Shown here one piece after another: positions 39,684 to 50,443 of a stretch of DNA of 64,000 nt. Position 1 is the first letter of the stretch. Each line of letters starts with the position of its first letter. The position numbers and the translations under genes are program-made. The notes beneath the pieces are model-generated. The model was given only the letters and a program-made list of their open reading frames with translations. It was not told the DNA's origin and searched no databases. The DNA comes from Pseudomonadota bacterium (lineage in GTDB: Bacteria; Pseudomonadota; Gammaproteobacteria; Burkholderiales; Burkholderiaceae_C): positions 248,001-312,000 of the forward strand of contig JAIUPH010000037.1 of the NCBI GenBank assembly GCA_020161065.1, read 5' to 3'.

Positions 39684-40778
39684 TCAGGCCGCCGGCGGCG
39701 CGAGGTCCAGTTCCACCCGGTTGCGGCCCTTGCTCTTGGCGCGGTAGAGCGCGGCGTCGGCGCGTTCGAGCAGCGAGGCCTGCGTGTCGCCCGGCCGGTA
39801 GGCGGTGGCGCCGATCGACACGGTGACGCGCAATGCGGCCGGTTGCTCGATGGCCAGTTGCTCGATGCCGGCGCGCAGCCGTTCGCAGGCGACGCCGGTG
39901 GCCGGCGTCGACACCGGCGACAACAGCACGACGAACTCTTCGCCGCCGTAGCGGGCGATGTAGTCCGAGCGCCGCAGGCTGGCCTGGATCGCCTGGGCGA
40001 CGCCGCTCAACACCTGGTCGCCGGCGAGGTGGCCATGCTCGTCGTTGATGCGCTTGAAGTGGTCGATGTCGACCATCAGCGCGAGAAAGGTCGTCGACGT
40101 GCGCTCGCAGCGGGCGATCTCGCGCGCCAGCGTCTCCACCAGGTGGTGGCGGTTGAAGACGCCGGTGAGCGCGTCGTGCTGGGCCATCTCGCGGATCGTC
40201 CGCAGCGATGCCGACAGCCGCCGCCGCAGGCCGCTGAGGTAGCCGACCAGCGGGCAGACGACGGCCAGCGTGGCGGTCAGCGCGATCCACTGGAACCACT
40301 CGACGCGCAGGTCGGTCTGCGCCGGCCGGTTGACGGCCAGCAAGCCGATGACGGCGGCATAGGCCGTCGCCGCCAACGCGCCCATCATCAGCAGTTGCCG
40401 CGTGTTCAACTGCAGCACGCCGAAGATCACGATCACGACCAGCAGCATCAGCAAGGCGCCGCGCACCTCGTTGGCGTGGTACAGCACCAGCGCGACGGCG
40501 CCGATCGCCACCGCCATCTGCGCCATCGTCATGCTCGGATCGGCGAAGCGCAGGTTGGCGCCGCTCTTGATCAGGCCCAGGAAGGCCAGGTTGGCGACGG
40601 CGACGACGGCCGACCAGGCCAGCGTGAAGCCTTGCGGCAGCAGGCCGAAGCGCTCCACCACGAACAGCAGCAGCGCGCAGGGCAGGTACACCACCAGGGC
40701 CAGCCGCAGGCGCTGCAGGCGCAGGACCTGCTGGTCCTCGATGCTGTCGGAAGGCGGGGTCAGTGGCGCTGCAACCAT
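39684..40778 (-). CDS. Membrane-bound diguanylate cyclase (GGDEF)
   Basis: 364 residues: about six transmembrane helices (roughly 35-205) followed by a GGDEF domain. Active site YGGEEF at 277-282, DIDHFKRINDEHGHLAGDQVL for metal/GTP binding, and a complete product-inhibition site R269-x-x-D272 (RRSD). It would make cyclic-di-GMP from two GTP, with output inhibited by product. The sensory membrane part resembles no named domain. MVAAPLTPP at 40778 is chosen; a longer start at 40901 is possible. No target is suggested by neighbours. Confidence 0.9.
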   Translation of the reverse strand: MVAAPLTPPSDSIEDQQVLRLQRLRLALVVYLPCALLLFVVERFGLLPQGFTLAWSAVVAVANLAFLGLIKSGANLRFADPSMTMAQMAVAIGAVALVLYHANEVRGALLMLLVVIVIFGVLQLNTRQLLMMGALAATAYAAVIGLLAVNRPAQTDLRVEWFQWIALTATLAVVCPLVGYLSGLRRRLSASLRTIREMAQHDALTGVFNRHHLVETLAREIARCERTSTTFLALMVDIDHFKRINDEHGHLAGDQVLSGVAQAIQASLRRSDYIARYGGEEFVVLLSPVSTPATGVACERLRAGIEQLAIEQPAALRVTVSIGATAYRPGDTQASLLERADAALYRAKSKGRNRVELDLAPPAA

Positions 40779-40991
40779 GGCCGGAGGTGTCGCCGTCGAG
40801 CGGCAGGTGATAAGGGCGCTCGCCCGCCATCGCCGCAAGCGCGAGCGGGGGAGTGGTCGCGCCTCCGATGGCCAGGTCGGGAGCCAGTGTAGGGTTGGCA
40901 CGATCGGCCGCAGCGCCCGGCGGGCGATTCAAGTCGACGCGCCGGCGGCCGATAGGCAATACGTCGCATGCAACGTGAGGCGAAAACAACC

Positions 40992-41330
40992 ATGAGTGCC
41001 ATCGCATCGCTGAGCCGCGGGTCGGTCGCCGGGTCGGGCAGCGCGTCGGGCGGCGGCAGCGACGTCGCCCGGCTGCAGCAGCAGCTGAAGTCGCTGCAGC
41101 AGCAACTCAAGGACCTGTCGCAAAGCGACATCGACGCCAAGACGAAGCAGACGCAGACGCAGTTGCTGCAGGCGCAGATCCAGGCCGTGCAGGCGCAGAT
41201 CCAGGCCGTGCAGCAGCGCAGCCAGGCGCCGCAGGCCGGCCAGGCGCAGCAGCAGGCCCAGGCGTCGGAAGCGTCGAGCCGCGCGGCGCCGGCGGCGCAG
41301 GACGGGCAGGGCTTGGACGTCTACGCCTGA
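40992..41330 (+). CDS. FlxA-like coiled-coil protein
   Basis: 112 residues. A Ser/Gly-rich start is followed by a Gln-rich amphipathic coiled coil (about 25-75: ARLQQQLKSLQQQLKDLSQSDIDAKTKQTQ) and a Gln/Ala tail, the FlxA-like pattern of E. coli (flagellar regulon, function unknown). A 21-nt perfect tandem repeat encodes QAQIQAV twice. ATG 40992 is preferred to one 8 codons earlier. Divergent from the diguanylate cyclase; no flagellar genes are near. Confidence 0.75.
   Translation: MSAIASLSRGSVAGSGSASGGGSDVARLQQQLKSLQQQLKDLSQSDIDAKTKQTQTQLLQAQIQAVQAQIQAVQQRSQAPQAGQAQQQAQASEASSRAAPAAQDGQGLDVYA
41169..41210. repeat. 21-nt perfect tandem duplication in the FlxA-like gene
   Basis: CAGGCGCAGATCCAGGCCGTG occurs twice in a row (41169-41189 and 41190-41210) and encodes QAQIQAV each time. 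The seven-residue unit matches one coiled-coil heptad, so the duplication lengthens the coil without changing its register. Confidence 0.9.
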
Positions 41331-41372
41331 GCAGGCGGCCCGCGTCGCCGATCGCGTCGCGGATCGCGTTGC

Positions 41373-42320
41373 CTAGCGCGTCATCGATCGCGGCGGCGCG
41401 CCGCGATCCAGCCGCACCAGGCAGTCGGCCAGCAGCGCGGCGGCTTCGCCCAGGCGCGGACCCGGGCGCGTCAGCATGTCGTAGGCGGCGGGGTCGAAGC
41501 CGCACAGGCGCTGCTCGCGCACGGCCGCCAGCGTCGACCAGCCGGGCCGTTGCGCCAGCGCCGGCAACGCGCGCCGCGTGCCCATGATGAGGTCGGGCCG
41601 CGCGCGCACCACGTACTCGGGGTTGAGCTTGGGGAACGGCCCCAGCTCGGGCGGCACGATGTTGGCGAGGCCCAGGCGCGCCAGCGTCTCGCCGACGAAG
41701 GATCGCGCGCCGGCGGCATAAGGCCCGTCGCCGATCTCGAAGTAGACGCGCTGTCCGCGCAAGTGGCTGGGTACGCGAGCGGCTGCCGCGTCGATCTCGC
41801 GCTGCAGCCGCGCCCAGACGCGCTCGCCCTCGTCGGGCACGCCCAGCAGCCGCGCCACCAGGTTCAGGCTGCGGCGCATGTCGGCGTGGCTGTCGGACTT
41901 CAGGCGCACGACCTGCAAGCCCAGCGCCTGCAGCCGGTCGAGCACGCGCGAAGCGGTGGAGGCCAGGATGACGTCGGGCTTGAGCGCTGCGATGGCCTCG
42001 ATCTGCGCATCGTCCAGTCCACCCAGGTGCGGCAGCCGCGCCACCTCGGCCGGCCAGTCGGAATAGCGGTCGACGCCGACCAGCCGCTCGCCGGCGCCCA
42101 GCACCCAGGCAGTCTCGGTCAGCGACGGCAGCATCGAGACGATGCGTCGCGGCGGCGCGTCGAAGCGGTGTTCGACGCCGCGGTCGTCGACCACGGCGAT
42201 GGCTTGGGCCTGCGCGGCCGGGGCGACCAGCGTGGCCAGCGTGGCCAGCGCGGTCAATACCAGCCAGCCGGCGGCCAGCCAGCGCCCGGCGCGGCGGCGC
42301 GAGAAACTAGCTTCGATCAT
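41373..42320 (-). CDS. btuF: Cobalamin ABC transporter substrate-binding protein (BtuF-like)
   Basis: 315 residues: signal peptide (about 1-39) and a helical-backbone class III binding protein: RIVSMLPSLTETAWVLGAGERLVGVDRYSDWP, then EAIAALKPDVILAS, the long bridging helix, and YVVRARPDLIMG. These match BtuF. It would deliver B12 to the BtuCD pair encoded 4 kb away, from which it is separated by the cyclase and FlxA-like genes. It follows an MFS gene by 58 nt. Confidence 0.9.
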   Translation of the reverse strand: MIEASFSRRRAGRWLAAGWLVLTALATLATLVAPAAQAQAIAVVDDRGVEHRFDAPPRRIVSMLPSLTETAWVLGAGERLVGVDRYSDWPAEVARLPHLGGLDDAQIEAIAALKPDVILASTASRVLDRLQALGLQVVRLKSDSHADMRRSLNLVARLLGVPDEGERVWARLQREIDAAAARVPSHLRGQRVYFEIGDGPYAAGARSFVGETLARLGLANIVPPELGPFPKLNPEYVVRARPDLIMGTRRALPALAQRPGWSTLAAVREQRLCGFDPAAYDMLTRPGPRLGEAAALLADCLVRLDRGAPPRSMTR

Positions 42321-42378
42321 CGTGGCATTGTGCCCAGCGGCCCGGCCGTCCCGGACGTCCCGGCCGTGGCGGTGACGC

Positions 42379-43599
42379 TCAGGCTCGTTGCGGCGGCTGC
42401 GGCAGCAGCCGGTAGGCCAGCGCGCCCAGCGCCAGCATCGCGGCCACCGCCAGCAGCGCCGCGGCGAAGGGGTCGGCGCCACGCGCCGCCGCCTGCGACG
42501 CCACCCAGCCGCTGCCCCATTGCACCAGCGCGACGCCGATGAACATCGCCATCGTGAAGACCGACAGCGCGCGGCCGATCACCGCCGGCGGGTAGGCGGC
42601 GCGCACGTCGGCGTACTGCAGCACCATGAAGCCCGAGAGCAGCGCCACCGCCAGCGCCAGCACGGTGTCGGCCAGCAGCCCGCGCAGCAGGCCGATCAGC
42701 GCGAACAGCGCCGCGGTGGCCAGCGCGCAGCCGACGATCAGCCGCCGGCGCCGGCGCGCCGAGGGCGGGTCGAAGCGGCCGAACAGCGGCGGCGACAGCA
42801 GCGAGACCACCGACACCGCCAGCGCCACGTGGCCGCTGGCCACCAGCGAGAGGCCGTGGCGGTCGATCAGCAACGGCCCCAGCCAGAGGCCGCGCAGCGC
42901 CATGAACGAAGCGTAGTTGGCCGCCCCCATCAACATGATGCCCCAGGTGTAGGGCAGCAGCAGCAGCGCGCCGAAGCCGCGCAGCGCCTGGCCCAGCGAT
43001 TCGCGGCCCTGCGGCGGCGCGGCCGGCGGCGGTGGCCGCACGCGCCACCACACCAGCACCCAGGCCAGCGCGGCGCCGGCGGCCAGCACCCACATGCCGG
43101 CGCGCCAGGAGCGCGCCTCGATCAGCCACGCCAGCGGCGAGCCGGTGACCAGCATGCCGATGCCGCCGAGCATCAGCGTCAGCCCCGACAGCATGGCGAA
43201 GCGCTCGCCGGGGAACTGCTGCGCGATGAACAGCGTGCACGCCAGGAAGGCCGGCGCGCAGCCGATGCCGATCAGCACCTGGCCGGCGATCAGCGCCTCA
43301 TAACTGTGTGATCCGGCGGACAGCCCTGCGCCCAGCACGGTCAGCGGAAAGGCCGTCAGCACCGTGCGGCGCAGGCCGAACAAGTCCATGCCGACGCCGA
43401 TCAGCAGTTGCAGCGCGCCGAAGGCGAAATGAAAGCTCGCCGCGAACAGGCCGATCTGCTGCGGCGAGAGCCCGAACTCGGCCTGCAGCGGCGGCGCCAG
43501 GATGGCAGCCATCGTGCGGAAGGCCTGGCTCATGCCGAAGGCCGCGGTCAGCGCCAGCAGCATGGGCCAGGCGGCGCGCGGCGACAGGGCGGGGGACAT
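42379..43599 (-). CDS. MFS transporter
   Basis: 406 residues from ATG 43599, with 12 predicted membrane segments and the family motif GMDLFGLRRTVL between helices 2 and 3. QAFRTMAAILAPPLQAEFGLSPQQIG resembles CynX/NarK-like general MFS proteins. Substrate unknown. It is upstream of btuF on the same strand, but no functional link to B12 is evident. A start 9 codons earlier (43626) is possible. Confidence 0.87.
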   Translation of the reverse strand: MSPALSPRAAWPMLLALTAAFGMSQAFRTMAAILAPPLQAEFGLSPQQIGLFAASFHFAFGALQLLIGVGMDLFGLRRTVLTAFPLTVLGAGLSAGSHSYEALIAGQVLIGIGCAPAFLACTLFIAQQFPGERFAMLSGLTLMLGGIGMLVTGSPLAWLIEARSWRAGMWVLAAGAALAWVLVWWRVRPPPPAAPPQGRESLGQALRGFGALLLLPYTWGIMLMGAANYASFMALRGLWLGPLLIDRHGLSLVASGHVALAVSVVSLLSPPLFGRFDPPSARRRRRLIVGCALATAALFALIGLLRGLLADTVLALAVALLSGFMVLQYADVRAAYPPAVIGRALSVFTMAMFIGVALVQWGSGWVASQAAARGADPFAAALLAVAAMLALGALAYRLLPQPPQRA

Positions 43600-43663
43600 C
43601 GGAGGGGAACGGGAGGCGCCGCCCATGAGCGGGCGGCGCCAAGGCGACGCAAGGCGGCCGGCT

Positions 43664-44059
43664 TTACAGCGCGGCGTCCTTCAGCTTCTTCAGCGCACGC
43701 GCCTTGATGCGCACGGTGGCCGGCTTGGCGGCGAACACGCGCTCGACCTTGGTGAAGGGGTCGATGCCCTTGCGCTTGGGCTTGGCGGGCACTTGCTGCA
43801 CGCCGATCTTGATCAGCCCGGGCAGCGTGAAGGCGCCGGCGCCCTTCTTGTGTACGGCGCCGAGGATCGCCGTCTCCAGCGCCGCCAGCACGGCCTTCAC
43901 GGCCTTGGGCTCGACGCCCGACTGCTCGGCCAGGTGGCTGGCCAGCGACGACTTGGTGAAGGTGTCCTTGACGGGCTTGATGGTCTTCGCGGCTGCCGGG
44001 GCGGCGGCCTTCTTGGGGGTGCGGCTCGCCTTGGCGGCGGCCTTCTTCGCAGTTGCCAT
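43664..44059 (-). CDS. HU-family DNA-binding protein with Lys/Ala-rich N-terminal extension
   Basis: 131 residues. Residues 1-30 are a histone H1-like Ala/Lys tail (AKKAAAKASRTPKKAAAPAAAK). Residues 31-131 form a divergent HU/IHF fold with helices TFTKSSLASHLAEQSGVEPKAVKAVLAALE and a beta arm around GIDPFTKVERVFAAKPATVRIKARALKKLKD. Such extended HU-like proteins are common in Burkholderiales and may compact the nucleoid. It lies downstream of the bfr terminator, so has its own promoter or partial read-through. Confidence 0.9.
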   Translation of the reverse strand: MATAKKAAAKASRTPKKAAAPAAAKTIKPVKDTFTKSSLASHLAEQSGVEPKAVKAVLAALETAILGAVHKKGAGAFTLPGLIKIGVQQVPAKPKRKGIDPFTKVERVFAAKPATVRIKARALKKLKDAAL

Positions 44060-44076
44060 GAGTCTCTTGGAGGTTG

Positions 44077-44108
44077 AGAAAAAGAAACGAGGGCGCTGTC
44101 GGCCCTCG
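44077..44108 (-). terminator. Intrinsic terminator of bfr
   Basis: Leftward RNA: CGAGGGC, loop CGACAGC, GCCCTCG (44108-44088) followed directly by TTTCTTTTTC. A 7-bp GC stem with a U-rich tail, 30 nt after the bfr stop, before the HU-like gene. Confidence 0.87.
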
Positions 44109-44137
44109 CTGCTGATTCTAGGGACCTGCGGCGCGGC

Positions 44138-44617
44138 CTACGACGCGCCGTCGCCCATCTGCGACTGCAGCCAGTTGGGCTCGCCGACCTTGGCCACCAG
44201 CTCGATCTGCGTCTCGAGGTGGTCGATGTGCTCTTCGGTGTCGTCGAGGATGTCCTCCAGCAGATCGCGCGAGACGTAGTCGCGCACCGACTCGCAGTGC
44301 GCGATGGCGTCCTTCAGCACGCCGTGCGCGCCGACCTCGGCCTTGAGGTCGCAGTGCAGGATCTCGACCGCGCTCTCGCCGATCATCAGCTTGCCCAGGT
44401 CCTGCAGGTTGGGCAGGCCTTCGAGCATCAGGATGCGCTCGATCAGCCGGTCGGCGTGCTTCATCTCCTCGATCGACTCCTCGTACTCGTGCTTGGCCAT
44501 GCGCGCGAAGCCCCAGTTCTTCAGCATGCGGGCGTGCAGGAAGTACTGGTTGATCGCGGTGAGTTCGTTCTTGAGCTGGCGGTTGAGAAACTCCAGCACC
44601 TTGGCATCGCCTTTCAT
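44138..44617 (-). CDS. bfr: Bacterioferritin
   Basis: 159-residue iron-storage cage subunit. Haem ligand Met52 ([15 protein letters not shown]) and ferroxidase ligands Glu18, Glu51, His54, Glu94 and His130 align with E. coli Bfr. The position of E. coli Glu127 is Thr ([11 protein letters not shown]), with Glu128 next to it. Length is normal and AAGGAG precedes the ATG. No Bfd ferredoxin gene is adjacent. Iron storage and detoxification in the cytoplasm. Confidence 0.95.
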   Translation of the reverse strand: MKGDAKVLEFLNRQLKNELTAINQYFLHARMLKNWGFARMAKHEYEESIEEMKHADRLIERILMLEGLPNLQDLGKLMIGESAVEILHCDLKAEVGAHGVLKDAIAHCESVRDYVSRDLLEDILDDTEEHIDHLETQIELVAKVGEPNWLQSQMGDGAS

Positions 44618-44840
44618 CGGCGGCTCCTTGACGTTTGAGGTGCGCCTATTGTGCGAGGCAAGTCAGGCGTCCGCGAAGGCGCGCGCATACCCGAGCCTGC
44701 CGTGGTGGCGCTCGGAGCGCGAAGCGTTTTCATTCGCGCCGCGCGGCGCGAGTGCGCCCTGGTGCGAGTGCAACGAGCGGCGTCGTTAGCCGACGTTGCC
44801 CGACGCCACTACGCGGCGCCGTGACCCGGCGCCGCGGCCT

Positions 44841-45080
44841 TCAGTGCGTGGCCGGCTGCGGGCTCGCTTCGGCACCGGCCAGCGGCCGGATGTTCTGCGC
44901 CAGCTGGCCCTTGGGGCCGGCCACCATCTCGAAGGTGACGCGGCTGCCCTGCTTGAGCGTTCTGAAGCCGTCCATCTGCACCGCGGAGAAATGCGCAAAC
45001 ACGTCGGCGCCGCCGCCATCGGGCTCGATGAAGCCGAAGCCCTTGGCGTCGTTGAACCACTTGACCACCCCGAAGGCCAT
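44841..45080 (-). CDS. Cold-shock domain protein (CspA family)
   Basis: 79 residues: single cold-shock domain with RNP1 KGFGFIEP and RNP2 DVFAHFSA motifs and a short C-terminal tail (GAEASPQPATH). RNA/ssDNA chaperone. ATG with GGGAG upstream and a good sigma-70 promoter about 37 nt further. The gene is divergent from clpS, the common arrangement in Burkholderiales. Confidence 0.94.
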   Translation of the reverse strand: MAFGVVKWFNDAKGFGFIEPDGGGADVFAHFSAVQMDGFRTLKQGSRVTFEMVAGPKGQLAQNIRPLAGAEASPQPATH

Positions 45081-45116
45081 TTGTCTCTCCCGCCGCTTTG
45101 CTTTGAAGATCAGAAA

Positions 45117-45145
45117 TTTTCAGTTCATGAGTCAGATCTTGTCAA
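45117..45145 (-). promoter_or_regulatory. Sigma-70 promoter of the cold-shock gene
   Basis: Leftward: perfect -35 TTGACA (45145-45140), 17-nt spacer, -10-like TGAAAA (45122-45117; GAAAAT with an 18-nt spacer). Transcription would start about 30 nt before the cold-shock ATG, so there is no long CspA-type leader. Confidence 0.65.
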
Positions 45146-45324
45146 GTCTCGCCAGATCGATGGCGGCCACGATCCGATGACGATGTCGCATCACGGCGCG
45201 CCGAGCGGGCGTTTTCGGGGCTCATATCGACGCTTGAAACGCCGCGCGTTGGGCCAACATCCGATCCTTGGGCCCTGGCCGGCGCGCTGCGCACGGGCCA
45301 AAGCCTTGCTGGATAGAATGAGCC

Positions 45325-45680
45325 ATGCCTGATGAAGGACCCCCGCAACTGCCGCCCAAGGCGCCGCCGCGCGTGCGGCGCGAGGGCGGTGCAGGGGCCG
45401 TCGTCGCGGAGCGCAAGGCGGCGCGGACGAAGCCGCCGTCGCTGTATCAGGTGGTGCTGCTGAACGACGACTACACGCCGATGGAATTCGTCGTGATGGT
45501 GCTGCAGCAGTATTTCCTGCGTGACCTCTCGACGGCCACGCACATCATGCTCAAGATCCACCACGAAGGCCGTGGCGTCTGCGGGGTCTACCCCAAGGAC
45601 ATCGCGGCGACCAAGGTCGAACTCGTCCTGGCCGCGGCGCGCCGCGACGGACACCCGCTGCAGTGCATTATGGAGGCCGC

Positions 45681-45684
<4 letters not shown>
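45325..45684 (+). CDS. clpS: ATP-dependent Clp protease adaptor ClpS
   Basis: 119 residues. After a Pro/Arg-rich N-terminal extension (about 1-38) comes the conserved ClpS core: [43 protein letters not shown] and [20 protein letters not shown]. It binds N-degron substrates (bulky N-terminal residues) and delivers them to ClpAP. The stop overlaps the clpA ATG by 4 nt (ATGA). The N-terminal extension is longer than in E. coli ClpS. Confidence 0.96.
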
Positions 45685-47993
<2,309 letters not shown>

Positions 47994-48021
47994 CCGCTGG
48001 CCGTCCCCGGCTTGCCGTGAC

Positions 48022-48047
48022 AAGGCCCGCTTCGGCGGGCTTCTTTG
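48022..48047 (+). terminator. Intrinsic terminator of clpA
   Basis: GCCCGC-TTCG-GCGGGC (48025-48040) followed by TTCTTT, with a stable UUCG tetraloop. AAGG on the left partly serves leftward transcripts of the convergent PEP-CTERM gene. Confidence 0.92.
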
Positions 48048-48050
48048 TGT

Positions 48051-48551
48051 TCAGCGTGAACCGCGGCGCCGCAGCCCGGCCAGCAGTCCAGCGGCGCTGA
48101 TCGCCAGCAGCAAGGCCGTCGACGGCTCGGCAACCGTGGTGGTGCCCACCGACGCCTTCCCCGCGGTGATATTGCGATGGGTCGTGCCCGATTGCTCGAA
48201 GCTGTCGAAATTTCCGATCAGGATCGAGCCGCCCGCCGACGTCAGGCCGGTGAACGTGATCTGCAAAATCGGATCGTTGTCGTCCGATGGCTCGACGACG
48301 ATGATGGCGGGCAGCGACGATGCGTTGAAATCGGCAGTTAGCGGCGTGTAGTGGAACCCCGCAACGGTGCCGCCCGCCGTCGTGATGTCGTAGTCCAGCA
48401 GCGTCGTGATGCCGTCGTTGGTCGTGAACGTGCCGGTCAGCGTCCCGCCATCGTCGAACGTCACGCCATCGAGTGAGAAAACGATGTTCGCGGCTGCAGG
48501 CCATGCCGCCAGCGACAAGACTGCGCCCAGAATCGAAAGCAAACGTTTCAT
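48051..48551 (-). CDS. PEP-CTERM sorting-signal exported protein
   Basis: 166 residues. Signal peptide (1-21, ending PAAA), an acidic Thr/Gly-rich beta-type domain without a recognised family, and a C-terminal sorting signal: AEPSTALLLAISAAGLLAGLRRR, i.e. a PEP-like motif (EPS variant), a transmembrane helix and a basic end. Such proteins are processed by an exosortase (EpsH/XrtA) and usually linked to exopolysaccharide production. The exosortase gene is not in the window. GAGAGG precedes the ATG. Function of the mature domain is unknown. Confidence 0.85.
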   Translation of the reverse strand: MKRLLSILGAVLSLAAWPAAANIVFSLDGVTFDDGGTLTGTFTTNDGITTLLDYDITTAGGTVAGFHYTPLTADFNASSLPAIIVVEPSDDNDPILQITFTGLTSAGGSILIGNFDSFEQSGTTHRNITAGKASVGTTTVAEPSTALLLAISAAGLLAGLRRRGSR

Positions 48552-48850
48552 GGAACACCTCTCTTACGTCTGTTGAAGTTACACCTGCACCGTCTCTCGG
48601 TGCGGCGTCGAGCACAGGCCTTGCGGCCTCGTGACTCGCAGGCGTTCGACGCATAAAGTGCGCCCAAGCCTTGAATGCGATAGCAATCAGATAATTGGGA
48701 TCCTAGGTGGAAGCCGGCGCTTGGCGGCTGTAAACCGGGCCGACACGCCGGCGGCCGCGGGCACTTTCCGTCGGCAGCGGCGAACCAGCATCGAGATCGG
48801 CAAACTTTCGTCACATCATCGTTACAGCCGTAATCCTAAGGAGGCTCGCC

Positions 48851-49660
48851 ATGACCTCGTCGTCCAACGCCCCGCGCCCGCGTTCCGGCACCGTCAACGG
48901 CCCCTTGTGGGGCGAGCGTGCCGGCGACTGGGCGGCGATCCAGGAAGCGCAGTTCCGCCAGGCTTACGACGAGGTGCTGGACCGACTGGCGCTGCCGCGC
49001 GGCGCGCGGCTGTGCGACGCCGGCTGCGGCGCCGGCCTGGCCGCGCAGATCGCGGCCGGCCGTGGCTTGCAGGTCTGCGGCGTCGACGCGGCGCAGGCGC
49101 TGCTGGCGATCGCCCGGCAGCGCGTGCCCGGCGCCGACCTGCGCCACGGCGACCTCGAAGACCTGCCGTTCGCCGACGGCAGCGTCGACGCGGTGACCGG
49201 CTTCAACGCCTTCCAGTACGCGGCCGATCCGGTGGCCGCGCTGGCCGAGGCGCGGCGCATCACGCGCGCCGGCGGCGTCGTCGTCGTGATGACCTGGGGT
49301 TCGCCGCAGGGCATGGAGGCGGCATCGCTGGTGGCGGCGCTCAAGCCGCTGCTGCCGGCGCCGCCGCCCGGCGCGCCGGGGCCGTTTGCGCTTTCCGACC
49401 CCGAAGCCTTGCGCCAGCTGGCCACCTCGGCCGGCTGCCGGCCGGTGGAGGTGCATGACACGCAAACCGCGTGGCAGTACCCCGACCTGGCGACCGCCTT
49501 GCGCGGCCTGGCCTCGTCCGGCGTGGCGGCGCGCGCCATCGCGCACTCGGGTGCGGCCGCCGTCGACGCGGCGCACGAGACCGCGCTGGCGCCGTTTCGC
49601 CGCCCCGACGGCAGCTACCGCATCGGCGCGGCCTTCCGCTGGATGCTGGCGCAGGCCTGA
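48851..49660 (+). CDS. Class I SAM-dependent methyltransferase
   Basis: 269 residues with a methyltransferase domain of the UbiE/Methyltransf_11 type: motif I RLCDAGCGAG (53-62), acidic CGVDAA, DLEDLPFADGSVDAVTGFNAFQYAADP. A near-perfect AAGGAGG ribosome-binding site lies 6 nt before the ATG. The 299-nt region upstream (48552-48850) has no other gene. Substrate unknown. It ends next to the convergent mtfA gene with one base between stops. Confidence 0.88.
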   Translation: MTSSSNAPRPRSGTVNGPLWGERAGDWAAIQEAQFRQAYDEVLDRLALPRGARLCDAGCGAGLAAQIAAGRGLQVCGVDAAQALLAIARQRVPGADLRHGDLEDLPFADGSVDAVTGFNAFQYAADPVAALAEARRITRAGGVVVVMTWGSPQGMEAASLVAALKPLLPAPPPGAPGPFALSDPEALRQLATSAGCRPVEVHDTQTAWQYPDLATALRGLASSGVAARAIAHSGAAAVDAAHETALAPFRRPDGSYRIGAAFRWMLAQA

Positions 49661-49661
49661 A

Positions 49662-50438
49662 TCAGGCGACGGGCTCGCGCCGGTAGAAGCGCTGCAGCAG
49701 CGCCTCGAACGCCGGGTGCTCGCTGCGCAGCAGGCCCGGGTTGACGAAGAAGGCCTCGCTGGCGACCGCGAAGAACTCTTCCGGCGCGTGCGCGGCGTAG
49801 GGGTCCAGCGCCGTCTCTTCGCCGGCGTCGACACGCGCCGCGAAGCGTTCGTACTCGTCGTGCAGCGTGGCGGTCCACTCGTCGCGGCCGATGTCGGGCG
49901 GCAGCGGCGGCACGCCGTCGGCGATGCCGTCGGCCATGTCCAGCACGTGAGCAAATTCGTGGATCACCACGTTGTAGCCCTCGGCCGCGCTGCGCCCGCT
50001 GCCGCGCACGTCGCGCCACGACAGCATCACCGGGCCGCCTTGCACCGCCTCGCCCGACAGCACCTCGTCGTACTCGTGCAGCACGCCGTCGTCGTCGAGG
50101 TGCTCGCGGCGCACCTTCACTAAGTCGGGCTGCAGCACGATGCCGACGAAGCCGTCGTAGCGCGCCAGCCCCAGCTGCAGCACCGGCAGGCAGGCCTGCG
50201 CCGCGACGGCGACCACCACGTCGTTGGTCAGCCGCAGCGGCGGCACCGCACTGAACTCCTTGCGGTCGAGGAAGAGGCTGGTCATGCGGCGCAGCGCCGG
50301 CGCGCCGGGCGTGCCTTCGAGCTTGAGGAAGGGGTAGCGCACCAGCGTGCGCTTCCACAAGTCGTCGGGGATCGGCCGGCGGCGCAGCGCCGCGGCTTCG
50401 CGCCGCTCTTGCAGCCAGTGCTGCAGGCTGCTCAACAT
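49662..50438 (-). CDS. mtfA: Zinc-dependent peptidase MtfA
   Basis: 258 residues with the HEFAH zinc motif (160-164, in NVVIHEFAHVLDM) and the family pattern PFLKLEGTPGAPALRRM-like opening and EEFFAVASEAFF near 220, a third zinc-ligand Glu region. In E. coli MtfA (YeeI) binds the Mlc repressor and links to glucose-PTS control; in Burkholderiales, which mostly lack that system, the role is unclear. It follows lpxH by 5 nt. Confidence 0.93.
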   Translation of the reverse strand: MLSSLQHWLQERREAAALRRRPIPDDLWKRTLVRYPFLKLEGTPGAPALRRMTSLFLDRKEFSAVPPLRLTNDVVVAVAAQACLPVLQLGLARYDGFVGIVLQPDLVKVRREHLDDDGVLHEYDEVLSGEAVQGGPVMLSWRDVRGSGRSAAEGYNVVIHEFAHVLDMADGIADGVPPLPPDIGRDEWTATLHDEYERFAARVDAGEETALDPYAAHAPEEFFAVASEAFFVNPGLLRSEHPAFEALLQRFYRREPVA

Positions 50439-50443
50439 CGGCG

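Noticed and set aside
45314-45319. TAGAAT just before clpS as its -10 box
   Set aside because: Only 5 nt before the ATG with no -35; would require a leaderless mRNA.
48548-48814. 88-codon leftward frame upstream of the PEP-CTERM gene
   Set aside because: Cys/Arg-rich without family features and it covers the putative promoter region of two genes; it looks like chance.
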